Shown: positions 1-8,884, counted from the first letter of the stretch. The stretch: 21,070 bases of DNA from Hirudo medicinalis (GCA_011800805.1 MPNW01000812.1:1-21070); one strand, 5' to 3'. Numbers and translations are program-made. Notes: generated by a model not told the origin, from the sequence alone.

Positions 1-27
1 GTTTGTAAATAAATAATAAATAAATCT
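1..27. other. AT-rich flank
   Basis: Short AT-rich leader with TAAA/AATAA words before the GAT array. No gene signal is visible. Confidence 0.5.
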
Positions 28-48
28 GATGATGATGATGATGATGAT

Positions 49-79
<31 letters not shown>

Positions 80-163
80 GATGAGATGGTGATGATGATG
101 GTGATGAGATGGTGATGATGTTGATGATGATGATGATGGTGATGATGATGGCGATGATGGTAG

Positions 164-194
<31 letters not shown>

Positions 195-345
195 AGTGTG
201 ATGATGATGATGATGGTGATGATGATGGTGGATGATGATGGTGATGATGATGGTGATGATGATGGTGATGATGACGTTGATGATGATGATGTTGATGATG
301 ACGTTGATGATGATGTTGATGATGGTGATGATGACGGCGATGGTC
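28..345. repeat. GAT/GGT microsatellite, imperfect, about 300 bp
   Basis: The tract is mostly GAT triplets interspersed with GGT, GTT, GGC and GAC, with occasional frame breaks such as GATTGATG and GAGATGG. It can be read as a poly-Met/Asp/Gly open frame, but no normal codon variety exists and it is best explained as a decayed triplet microsatellite. Confidence 0.95.
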
Positions 346-850
346 GGCCAACTTTAAACGATTTAAAAAGTAGATATTTATAAACTCTTATCAGCATTCT
401 CACGTCCACATAAATCAAATCTTAAATCTTCAAATCAAATTAATTATTCTGCGCTGCATAAATTCTCACTCAACCGAGGAAATTCATTTTTTTTCAAATA
501 TTTCAGTTGCCCTGCTGTTGGGTTCGTTTTTTGTCGAGAGCAATTTATTGTTAGATTTTTATTAATTATTAATACATTATTTTTTAATGTAAAAAATATT
601 ATTATTATGTTATTATTATTATTATTATAAATATTATTATTATTATTATTATTGACATTATAATAATAATAAAAATAATGAATAATATATTTTAATCTAT
701 CATTAATATATAATGCGATATTAGTAACGGAAATCAAAATAATTAAAATTTTAAAGTGGAACATAATTTCCTTCAATTAATTGAGAATAATCGTAAAAAT
801 ATTCGGATCTTTTCAAAGGAAACAATCCTTTTTTTCTCCTGCTTTCAGAA
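346..850. other. Intergenic or intronic AT-rich DNA with an ATT array
   Basis: This stretch holds an interrupted ATT/TAA array at roughly 596-682 (TTATTATT blocks followed by TAATAATAA). Open frames across it are poly-Asn/Ile low complexity. No exon is supported before the pyrimidine tract at about 828-850. Confidence 0.7.
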
Positions 851-905
851 TAAGATGGCTTTAAGTACTCATATCGAGTTCTTTCTGCGAAATGACAACT
901 ATATT
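851..905 (+). other. Weak candidate exon after a strong splice acceptor
   Basis: A long pyrimidine tract ending in TTTCAG (about 828-850) is followed by a frame, open only in phase 0, reading NKMALSTHIEFFLRNDN. A good donor is not evident: the nearest is a weak GTTACA in an AT-rich run. It could be an upstream exon of the transmembrane gene starting at 1691, but its phase does not join directly to the next candidate (1157-1211). It may equally be chance. Confidence 0.25.
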
Positions 906-929
906 TGTTACAAATATATTTATTAAAAT

Positions 930-1046
930 AACAATGTTATTATTATTATTATTAATATTATTATTGTTGTTGTTGTTATTATTATTATTATTATTTTCAT
1001 CATCATCAGCATCATTATTATCATTATTATTGTTATTATTATGGAT
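930..1046. repeat. ATT/TTG microsatellite
   Basis: ATT triplets change to TTG and back to ATT, then to TCA/TTA. The strand-complementary frames read as poly-Leu or poly-Asn and have no coding character. Confidence 0.9.
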
Positions 1047-1156
1047 TGAACGAACTGCACAAAGCCAGATGAAATATGGTTGAGTTTCTTTCAACTGAGG
1101 TCGTCCGTTAAACTTGAATGACCATCTCCTCATAATTTTGATCTTCCAACCAGCAG

Positions 1157-1211
1157 ACCTCAACTCGTATGGAACCTGGAATGCGATGTTGTTGCCAACA
1201 TTCCAGTTAAG
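1157..1211 (+). other. Weak candidate upstream exon of the transmembrane gene
   Basis: Between an acceptor-like AACCAGCAG and a donor-like AAG/GTTTGT lies a frame reading PQLVWNLECDVVANIPVK that leaves in phase 0. Phase 0 matches both the next candidate exon (1504) and the better supported exon at 1691. Splice words are only moderate and the family is not recognised, so this is a suggestion. The acceptor may instead be three bases earlier. Confidence 0.35.
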
Positions 1212-1503
1212 GTTTGTCGCTAATTGATGTAGCTGTTTTCCACCTGGAAAATGGAAGACAATTTGTGATTTAATGTGATTGTAATATTATGTTTTAAGCG
1301 TTCTAATGCGACGAAAATTCAGTCGAAAATTCAAATAATTAAAAACTTCTGAAGAGAAACTTCAAACGAATAAAGTCGTGATTGTTGAGAATTTTAAAGA
1401 AAAACAACTACAAAGCGAGCGAATGTTTATCTCCATAATTTTTGGATTTCAATTCTCTGAGGAACCAATTTACGTTGGAAGTCTTAATCCTGCCATACAT
1501 TAG

Positions 1504-1545
1504 GAGGATGCATTCCCAGAGACATTTGCAAGAGTTGGATACGTC
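1504..1545 (+). other. Weak candidate short exon (phase 0)
   Basis: After CATTAG the phase-0 frame reads EDAFPETFAR then VGYVV before a TAG. Several GT words (after AGA, TAC or GTC) would end it in phase 0, which would join to the exon at 1691. The pyrimidine tract is poor. Included only because the composition looks coding and the phase fits. Confidence 0.2.
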
Positions 1546-1593
1546 GTCTAGCTTTTCAACAGTCAGCCCTAGCTTAACCCTATCCTAGTCACA

Positions 1594-1594
<1 letters not shown>

Positions 1595-1645
<51 letters not shown>
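1595..1645. repeat. Nearly perfect ATT microsatellite, about 17 units
   Basis: An uninterrupted TTA/ATT run. It lies in the inferred intron before the exon at 1691. Confidence 0.95.
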
Positions 1646-1690
1646 GATAATATTAATATGTTTGGAATATCTCGCATCGAATCATTTCAG

Positions 1691-2086
1691 CTTCATCAAC
1701 ATCAGGGACTCTTAACAATTGATATAGCTCCTGTTCCCAAGGGCGCAGGTGCTAGTGATAGCGAGGTTTGTAGCACGAAACTCTTGGACTGCAGCCGTCA
1801 TCGTCGAGTGGAGGAACGTGACCACGCGATCCACTCGCTCGTCACGGAAGAGCATGATCCATGATTCCACTCTGCTGTCTTCCATTTTCAGATCCAATGC
1901 CTCCGGAGAGAACGAAGCTCTCCTACTCCATGCCTCTGATCATCCTCGGTGGAATGGCCATAGCCATCGTCATCCTTGTAGTCGTCATCGTCGCCGCTCG
2001 CTGGTGCAGAAAGCGAAGGCAGAAGGCCTCAGTGAGATACGGTGAGCTGGCTGGATGGTTGTTGTTGTTGTTGCTGCTGCTGCTGC

Positions 2087-2122
<36 letters not shown>

Positions 2123-2915
2123 GGTTGTGGTTGAGTGGAATGAGTTGGAAGGCTGGAATTAAGTTGAGTGTCGAGCGTTGAAGCACCTCTCATCATCCAT
2201 CATGTCGCCATTGGAGTCTCAGGAGTTTGGATGACGTTGATAATATGAACTCTGTTAAATTGTTTTGTTTTTAATTCTTGTCGCTTTTGTTGTGCAGAGC
2301 TATATTCTACTTAATAGGTCGACCTAACCCTCATATTATATTTTCTTTTATTATTACTGTTGCTATTATTATTATTATTATTATTATTTTCATTGTTATT
2401 ATTACTATAATAATAATTATTATATATTATTTTTATATTACATATTATTTATTATTATTATTATTTTGTTTATTGTAATCAAGTTACTCTTATCGATTTA
2501 ATTATAATCCAAATTTATCGATTATTAATAAAATAACCTCCAGTCATTAATTCTATTAATCCATTCGAAATCCAGGAAACGTGAAGTACTTCGGCCCAAA
2601 CCAGGCTGACAGCATCCACAGACAGTAAGACAGTACAGTGTTTCACTTTAAACACTTTGATCATTTCTATTACATCGCTGAAATACATTCCATCAAATCT
2701 TTCAAATGGGTAATGGGTGGATGAATGGGTGGGTTGATTGGTTGGTTGGTTGGTTGGATGGGTGGGGAGATCTTCGTGGGGGGAATGTTCACTCATTCAT
2801 GATGGATGAAAGTTTTTTATTGTTGTTATTTCAGAACCTCAAGAGCAGTAGAAGGTGAGCCTTGTCTCGTGCATCTTTCATACGTCTGGTTACTGCGGCG
2901 GTTTTGTGACGGTGA

Positions 2916-2949
<34 letters not shown>

Positions 2950-3240
2950 GATGATGATGGCCCACAATTTACTTTAATTTTGTATATATATATATATATA
3001 TATATATATGATTATCTAGCCATTATTTTATAAAATCTAAATAAAAGACGAACAAAGAATTGATAAAAAAAATATCTTTTTCCGAAATTACGCACATCCC
3101 TGTTTCAAGCTCTGCCCGTCTGCTCAATAACTGAAATCGAGCCGGTCTTCATGAATGAGAACCACACGTCATCTTCCAATTGTTTCATGCATCCGCCGAT
3201 CGTCAACGACATCAAGAAGATTCAGGAGACTCCGATTTGA
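1691..3240 (+). CDS. Single-pass transmembrane protein, 3' exons (5' end not found)
   Basis: Five exons join in phase: 1691-1748, 1892-2041, 2576-2624, 2835-2854 and 3110-3240 (TGA 3238-3240). Borders include TTTTCAG/, /GTGAGC, /GTAAGA, TATTTCAG/ and /GTGAGC. They encode the last 135 residues: a short ectodomain end (LLTIDIAPVPKGA, then DPMPPERTKLSYS), one hydrophobic helix at about residues 34-55 of this fragment (LIILGGMAIAIVILVVVIVAA), a stop-transfer cluster RWCRKRRQK, and a cytosolic tail of about 70 residues ending KKIQETPI. Orientation is inferred as type I (outside-in) from the basic cluster after the helix. Codons in the tail exons favour C or G at the third position, unlike the surrounding DNA, which supports this frame. 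I do not recognise the family; receptor or adhesion protein is a guess. AATAAA occurs at 4085-4090. Confidence 0.7.
2058..2134. repeat. TTG/CTG microsatellite in an intron
   Basis: TTG units, then about five TGC/CTG units, then many TTG units, beginning about 16 bases after the donor of the membrane-helix exon. On the sense RNA this is a UUG/CUG-rich tract. It reads as poly-Leu in one frame, which is an artefact. Confidence 0.95.
2349..2466. repeat. ATT-rich interrupted microsatellite
   Basis: ATT blocks broken by CTG, ACT and TATAT words, inside the intron 2042-2575 of the transmembrane gene. Confidence 0.9.
2722..2768. repeat. GGTT/GGGT short tandem repeat
   Basis: About five tandem GGTT units flanked by GGATGGGTGGG words. 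The reverse strand reads as a Pro-Thr-Asn-Gln repeat and is not a gene. It lies in the intron 2625-2834. Confidence 0.85.
2910..2960. repeat. GAT/GGT microsatellite
   Basis: GAT units pass into GGT units and back to GAT. It lies in the intron 2855-3109 of the transmembrane gene, about 55 bases after the donor of the 20-nt microexon. Confidence 0.95.
2983..3009. repeat. TA dinucleotide repeat, about 13 units
   Basis: A pure TA run in the same intron as the GAT/GGT array. Confidence 0.95.
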
Positions 3241-3415
3241 TCCGAGAGTGTTCGTCAGATGGAAGCATTTTGTGATACGAAGGTTGGCCATGTGTTGGTA
3301 GACTTTACCGTAAATATTTCTATTTAGATGTGATAGAATGCAGTATGTAAATTATCTAAAATCTTCTAAATTCTGTTCCTAAACAATCTTTTACCATAAA
3401 GAGAATTGTTCACAG

Positions 3416-3576
3416 CTCATGTAGCTGAAATCATCATTTCAAGGCATATCTTCTTCTACAAAGCAAGTCAGGCCCAGCAAAAGGAGAGAAGAAAACACTT
3501 GAACAACTCGTCACTGGAAGGAGTGGAAGACGCAGATGGACTCGTGAAGAAGCCTCCTCATCGAATCGATTGCTGA
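3416..3576 (+). other. Possible alternative last exon of the transmembrane gene
   Basis: After TTCACAG a phase-1 exon reads HVAEIIISRHIFFYKASQ, then a basic run (KERRKHLNN), an acidic stretch (LEGVEDADG) and ends KKPPHRIDC before TGA at 3574-3576. Phase 1 matches the 20-nt exon at 2835-2854, so this could replace 3110-3240 and give a different cytosolic tail (145 instead of 135 residues in the visible fragment). I saw no donor inside 3110-3240 that would allow both to be used in series. A second frame over 3436-3632 is also open, so the coding frame is not certain. Confidence 0.4.
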
Positions 3577-5410
3577 CGACGGGGCCGCTGCAACGAACTG
3601 CTGAAAGACGAAACATTTTTTTTCTACAATGACCGATTTTAGAATTTCCCGGATTTATTGCACACGTTTGGTTTCGTTATTTATTTATTTATTTATTTAT
3701 TTTGTTTTCGAAATGAGGGTGCGTTCTTTTATTTTCCGAAACCGACGGTGTTTATATTTTTATCGAAGGTCGTGCATCGTTCCGTGAACAAGTCGGTCGT
3801 CTGGAGTCTCGTTCCGTACGATCCACGTGCTGGAAAATCCGGAAAAATTGTTTTATAGCTTTATTTCGATAACGTTATATCCTACTATTATTATTATTAT
3901 TGTTGTTAACATTTTGTTACGAACTTTGAACCGTCATTGTTATTATCGTTATTAATATTATTATTATTATTATTATTATTATTATCATTATTATTATTAT
4001 CGTTATTAGTGTTAACGTTATTATTCTTGCAGCATTACTCGGACTGCATGCGAATCCGTGTGAAACGGCCGTGTACATTGTGTGAATAAATTTAGGTCGA
4101 TTTTCAGTGATGTGTTTGTCTTCTGATGAGCTGAAAAGTTGAAGAGTCAAACATCTGAATGAGAACCTAACCAGTCAAATGAATTTCGTCTTACGAATAA
4201 ATTAATTTCCATCAAATTAATCACTAAATTAAGCTTTAAGTCAATTTCGTGAATCTTACTAACCACGAAAAACCTGAAATCTTTGAGATCGTAGATTCAG
4301 AAATACTGGAATAATATTTTTAGAATAATAGTGCTAAAATAATTTCTTGGTCGAAAAATATGAGTTGCATGCAATCAGTTTGTATTTTCATTTCAAACTT
4401 CCTTCCCAAACAAAAATTAAATTAAAAAAAAAACACAACATAAATTAAAATTATTTAATGTCTTGAAGATAAATTCTATTAAAAATAAGTTCTCGATCTC
4501 GTTTTAGTTCACAGATGTCACCATCTGGCAATGATGTACCTGACGATGACTTTAAAAGGCGATGTACTATGTTCTTCAGCCATTAACTAATTTTGTGATC
4601 CTAAATCCTTTACAATTTCTTCTGGTTTCTTGAAGTTTGTACTCTTGAATTCGATTTTGATGGTTGACGCTACAACCCTTTCAAAGGTTACAAAAAAAAC
4701 GATGCTCATGATGTTGGCGATGATGTTGATAGTGATGATGATTAGGATCATAAATGGTGCAGTTGATGATAATGACTTAATTACTCACTCATTCAGCCTT
4801 ACGTTCGACGAGTACTTTTGAAACTGCACGAATTGATCATAATTATTCATGACGAGCTTTCTGGAAAATTTAATGCAACGAACTGGAGATTGTTGTAGAA
4901 CTTTGTGTGGATGAAATTCATAAATTTGTATGAGAGAAAACAGATATGAGAGCGTTTTTCAGAAATAATTTGAAATTAATGCAAATATCTTGTTTGAATT
5001 TTGAATTTTGAAATACTCGCTAGTTTCAAGTGGCGTGACATCTTGGGAACATTATGAAATGAAGAACAAACTGGAAGAAAGTTCAAAAAATAAAAGAATG
5101 CATTCCAGGAATAATTTATGAAATGCTAGCAGTTGTTTTTTTTTTTAATTGATACAAATTTGATTTGAATAATCAATTCAAACATTTAGTGATGATGATG
5201 CATATGTCAACACTCTAAAGGACATTGTAAGGTTTGACATCTTCGACATATTATGAGAAAAGCAGATGATATTCTATCTCTGCTGATGAACTTGAAAATA
5301 AAATTCCAGATGACTAAGTCAAAAACCCGAAAATGACGAAAATGAACTTTTTGTTGCAACCGGGCTTCCATTTACAAACACCATAATATCCCCATAATTA
5401 ATTTATTTTA
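3577..5410. other. Intergenic DNA without a supported gene
   Basis: This holds a TTTA tandem repeat (about 3679-3701), an interrupted ATT array (about 3884-4026) and AT-rich unique sequence. An ATG/GTG-rich patch at about 4697-4745 is a short decayed GAT-type repeat. Short open frames (for example 3658-3858 and 4630-4821) show no family resemblance, no splice logic and no codon bias. AATAAA at 4085-4090 could serve the upstream transmembrane gene. Confidence 0.6.
3884..4026. repeat. ATT microsatellite, interrupted
   Basis: ATT runs broken by GTT, GTTAAC and TCG words; both halves appear to derive from one array. Confidence 0.85.
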
Positions 5411-5415
5411 TTGTT

Positions 5416-5822
5416 GATATTATTATAATATTACTAGCTTTTTTAAAATGACTTCGCCAGTCATATACTACATATATAAATTCATCTAACTACACCCCTC
5501 AAAGGACTGGGTTAGTAGGACGGTGATCCCGCAACAGGAATCGAACCCATGCCGCCATCGCGAGAGGCAAAGTCTCAGACATTAGACCATGCGGGAGCAC
5601 AATGCTGCTTGATTCCAGTAATTCATCTCGTATGCGATTTAGGAAAAGATGAAAGTTGGAAAACTTGAAAGTTGAAAATTGAAAATAGCACAGTTGACCC
5701 AGGAATGGCACAGAGAGAGAATGACGTGTGCAAATTTCAAGTCGATACCGTGCACCGTCTTGGAGGAGTTCTTCGGACAGACAAACACACACACGCACTT
5801 CTGCTTTATATTATAGATATCG
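5416..5822 (-). mobile_element. Dispersed repeat with tRNA-like body (SINE or MITE-like)
   Basis: On the minus strand the element runs from an AT-rich end through a GTGTGTGTGT/CTGTCTGTCCG segment, a unit of about 150 bases, a tRNA-like body (5527-5596) and a tail containing ACTGGCGAAG and TTTTAAAAAAGC. The outer ends are loosely inverted (GATATTATTATAATATTA at left, GATATCTATAATATAA as the complement at right). The tRNA-like promoter boxes suggest a SINE; the inverted ends suggest a MITE. The AT-rich ends could match by chance, so borders are uncertain. No transposase or reverse transcriptase is present. The long reverse frame over 5499-5798 is incidental. Confidence 0.55.
5527..5596 (-). tRNA. 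tRNA-like sequence (Glu-like), probably a pseudo-tRNA in a repeat
   Basis: The acceptor arms pair perfectly over 7 bp (TCCCGCA with TGCGGGA). The D arm closes with GTCT/AGAC, and the B box is a perfect GGTTCGATTCC (5537-5547). The A box TGGTCTAATG resembles tRNA-Glu. The anticodon stem does not form a good 5-bp helix (TTGCC against ATGGC) and the region is two bases short, so no anticodon can be assigned. A functional tRNA is unlikely; an RNA polymerase III promoter remnant of a SINE is the better reading. Confidence 0.6.
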
Positions 5823-6501
5823 GTAAGTCATGTCGATAAACACTTTTGGGGAAGAAATTATTTTAAGCTACTCAACACAAAACAACACTTGTTGAACTCC
5901 GGAGGTCTGGTTAATCTAACCTTCTCTTAGGTCGTGATCTCTAAAGGCGAAAAAGCATTTAAATCCAATCAAACATATTAGGTAATAATAATAATAATAA
6001 CATTATTATATTTATTAATTTTATTGTAATTACCAATGTAATGTTTTACTAATTACAACCACACCATGTACGTCGTTAAATACAATAATGCCTGCTGGTT
6101 AAAGAGATGGGCATAGAATACATAGTTCTTATAAAACATATAAGAACACTAACTTCATTTCTTTTAGTGCCCATATGCTCCGCCTCCTTAAAGATGCTTG
6201 TAGGTCATTGGCCACTATGAGACAACACTGACCAATGGACTGTGGTCATTTCAAAATCTGTCCAATCATCGAGGGCCTTGTCATCTTCAAAAAAATAAAA
6301 GTTAAAGATTGTATGATCCGAGATGAATTCTTTTCTAATCTAGGTCGATGTGGCCTTTCGTAAGAGGCTTGTAACTATTAATAACAAAGTGATTTAATAA
6401 CAAAGTTGTTTGCAAACTGAAAAAAGTATAGGCCGATTACTAATTTGTCATTAAAATTTAAAAACGGCTCATAACAAAACTCACTCTACCAATAAAGCTA
6501 C
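5823..6501. other. Upstream region of the KLF gene
   Basis: AT-rich sequence with a short AAT run (about 5983-6002), a 9-bp inverted repeat around TATAAAA (6125-6147) and a CCGCCTCC word at about 6180. A 5' untranslated exon may lie here, since CAATAAAG just before the start codon could be a splice acceptor. No coding exon was found. Confidence 0.4.
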
Positions 6502-8797
6502 ATGCAGACATCAGGAGATTCAGATCAAGTGGAGCATCTGACGTCACATGGAAAGTTACTCCACTGTAACGATGATAATGTTGGTAACAATGATAATGAA
6601 ATAGATAATGGCCAATTAAGAGATTCCAATTTAGACGAAGGCCCAGCTTTGACGGGGTTCGAGGAAACAGTCAAAGCCATAGAATCAGCAGTTACCGAGG
6701 GATTCAAGTATTCGCTGCTCTTCCACCATCCAGAACTACCCCAGGTTGAAACCAACCCAGAAATATCTGAGGCCAACCACCACCAACCAATTATTTCCCC
6801 ACCTGAGGATAATTTTTGTCCCCACAAGACCACGTGGGAGGCAGAAAACTGGGGTGAAGAGCAAACTTTAACCATCGAATCCAGGGTGAGGATAACGAAC
6901 ATCCCATTCTTGAAAATAGAATTTCAAAATCAAACCAAGATTGTCGGAGCCAATGAAAACCAATCCAGACTCTATGAACCCGCCTTCACCCATCAATCAA
7001 ACCAATCAGATGCTTCTCTTAACGATACCCCTGTATGGCCCTCCTGTCAGATCGAGGACTCGACTGGATTTGAACCATGCACCAATGGTATTAGAAGATT
7101 CTCTAAGAACCACCAGGAGAACTCTTCATATTGCGAGACCAACTATTCCCTCGTTGGTGAAATAAGGTTCTACGAAAAATTCTTCAACTATCGCTTCGGT
7201 CAAGGTCAGCAGGTCGATGCCAGTTTTCAAGGAGATGGTCATTGGAACCAGCAGGATTCATATCAGTCCATGAGGGAAACGATCAGGTGTCATAACTTTC
7301 AGAAGCAATCACCCCTTCCTTACAACAACGACTTCAACAAAAGCCTTCAGTGGAGACTGTGGTCAAGCCCTCACAACTGCTCATCTCTGGTTTTTCCGGG
7401 TTCATCCTTGCATGATCAGGGTGCCAATGACTTGTACGATTATTCCATTTCAACCAAGGACTCTGGTGCTTGTTACTTCCAGGATGAAAATCCTTACAAG
7501 AACCTTCCCTCTTGCATGTATGCGGAGAAAAATAGCAATAATAGCAACAAAACAACACAAAACGATCAGGTAATGTTTTGCTGTCACCAATATTAAACAA
7601 TACTATTAACATCCATTTCGTTTTTAGATTCAATTTACGATAAATTAAATCTTTTTTCGAAATCATAATTTTAAAAAGTTGTATATATTTCATAGAATTC
7701 ACCCATCAATAATAAACAAAACAACTGCATGCGCTTATTTAATAATGGTATTATCCTCAAAAGAGGGAACAAGAGAATGTCATACCAGACCCCCAACAAC
7801 GGCACGCCCCTTATTCGACTGGTTACGACTTTGGACACTCGTATCCCCTGACTCCAGAATCACTGCCAAGTCCTGAATACAGTCCAGTCGACATTCTCAA
7901 GGTGCCACAAACAAAACCTCAATGCAGGGAGGTTTGCATTAACCAAAAGGCATCTTCTAGTGAGGGTAAGCTTTCTTTAACAGGTCTCGCCATGTGTTTC
8001 CGTGTAGTGCAAAATAACATGTGAATACTTATAAATAAAAATAATAGTAATCGTAATAACAATGATATAAAGTAATTAATGACAATTAAAGTGGCTATTG
8101 GCGACTTAGTAAATTGTTCATTCCTCAGTTGTCAATAAGACTAAGAGCGCTTCCTTGGCTCAATACGATGTTCCAATCACTCCAGTTACGGGAAGACCAA
8201 GACAGACTCACCCTGGCTGTTCCACAATCAAGTACAACAGGAGAACAAACCCTGAATTGGAAAAGAGGAGAACTCATTTTTGCCAATTTCCAGGTAGAAA
8301 ATTATTTATGATTTTTATTTAAATGTTAAAGTATTGTCATTAATGATATATCATTTTTGTCACAAAGTTTAAAGTTGCTATAAGTTCACAATCTTATCAT
8401 AACAGCTTGTAGGAAGGCCTACACAAAAAGCTCTCATTTGAAAGCCCATCAGAGAATACACACCGGTTGGGCCAGATTTTTATTAATACCTTGTCATTAT
8501 GTAATTGTTATCAAAATCGATGATAAATTTTATTTTTGATTTAATTTTGCAATTTTGTAATGAATTTTTTTACGGCTAGGTGAGAAACCGTACCGATGCA
8601 GCTTTCCCAATTGCCTGTGGCATTTTGCGCGGTCCGACGAATTGACACGGCACATCAGGAAGCACACGGGGGCAAAACCCTTCAAATGCCCCGGATGCGA
8701 TCGTTCCTTTGCTCGCTCTGATCATCTGTCTCTCCATTCAAAGAGGCACCTGCCAAAGCATCACAATACCTGCTCTTCTGACTCTGATTATAAATAG
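6502..8797 (+). CDS. KLF5-like: Krueppel-like factor, KLF5 type, three C2H2 fingers, five exons
   Basis: Nuclear DNA-binding regulator of GC/CACCC boxes. Exons 6502-7569, 7764-7965, 8129-8293, 8406-8465 and 8580-8797 join in phases 0, 1, 1, 1, giving 570 aa. The ATG follows an in-frame TAA (6493-6495). Residues 1-470 are acidic, Ser/Asn/Gln-rich and presumably regulatory, with a Pro-rich part ([19 protein letters not shown]) in exon 2. Three fingers are at the C terminus: C475/C480/H493/H497, C505/C510/H523/H527 and C535/C538/H551/H555, with KLF hallmarks [20 protein letters not shown] and RSDHL. The preceding [14 protein letters not shown] strongly resembles the sequence just before finger 1 in vertebrate KLF5. 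Introns cut within finger 1 and at the HTG/EKPY linker. Odd: a 15-residue tail ([15 protein letters not shown]) follows finger 3. Donor 8466 (GTTGGG) is weak but phase and homology support it. KLF6/7 is the alternative. Confidence 0.96.
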
Positions 8798-8798
8798 T

Positions 8799-8815
8799 AG
8801 CGGCGCTTTATAAAT
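8799..8815 (+). repeat. 17-nt word shared in inverted orientation with 19578-19594
   Basis: AGCGGCGCTTTATAAAT starts two bases after the KLF stop codon. Its exact complement is at 19578-19594. The GC-rich core makes chance identity unlikely, so both may be ends of the same dispersed repeat. Confidence 0.5.
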
Positions 8816-8868
8816 TAATGACAAGTTTCGAGCTATTTATCACGTATTCTATAATGAATTAATCATGT

Positions 8869-8884
8869 AATAAAAGACAATAAA
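8869..8884 (+). terminator. Two polyadenylation signals of the KLF gene
   Basis: AATAAA occurs at 8869-8874 and again at 8879-8884, about 72 and 82 bases after the KLF stop codon. Confidence 0.6.

Noticed and set aside
198..383. Open frame rich in Met and Asp on the plus strand
   Set aside because: It is a GAT/GGT microsatellite read as protein; no normal codon diversity or homology.
444..776. Reverse-strand frame with long Asn/Ile runs
   Set aside because: Explained by the ATT/TAA array; no splice or family evidence.
2515..2796. Reverse-strand frame with a Pro-Thr-Asn-Gln repeat
   Set aside because: The repeat is the GGTT tandem array, and the plus strand holds the better supported exon 2576-2624.
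3166..3272. Second frame through the last transmembrane exon ending CSSDGSIL
   Set aside because: It can also be entered in phase 1 from an AG at about 3167, but its codons lack the third-position GC bias seen in neighbouring exons, and the acceptor has no pyrimidine tract. Kept only as a minor alternative.
5527..5596. Functional tRNA gene
   Set aside because: The anticodon stem is broken and the region is short by two bases; it is embedded in repeat-like sequence.
5499..5798. 99-codon reverse frame over the tRNA-like element
   Set aside because: It runs through the tRNA-like body and repeat sequence; a coincidental frame.
6525..6902. 125-codon reverse frame opposite KLF exon 1
   Set aside because: Shadow of the KLF coding sequence on the opposite strand.
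7334..7702. 122-codon reverse frame opposite the end of KLF exon 1
   Set aside because: Shadow of coding sequence plus AT-rich intron; no homology.
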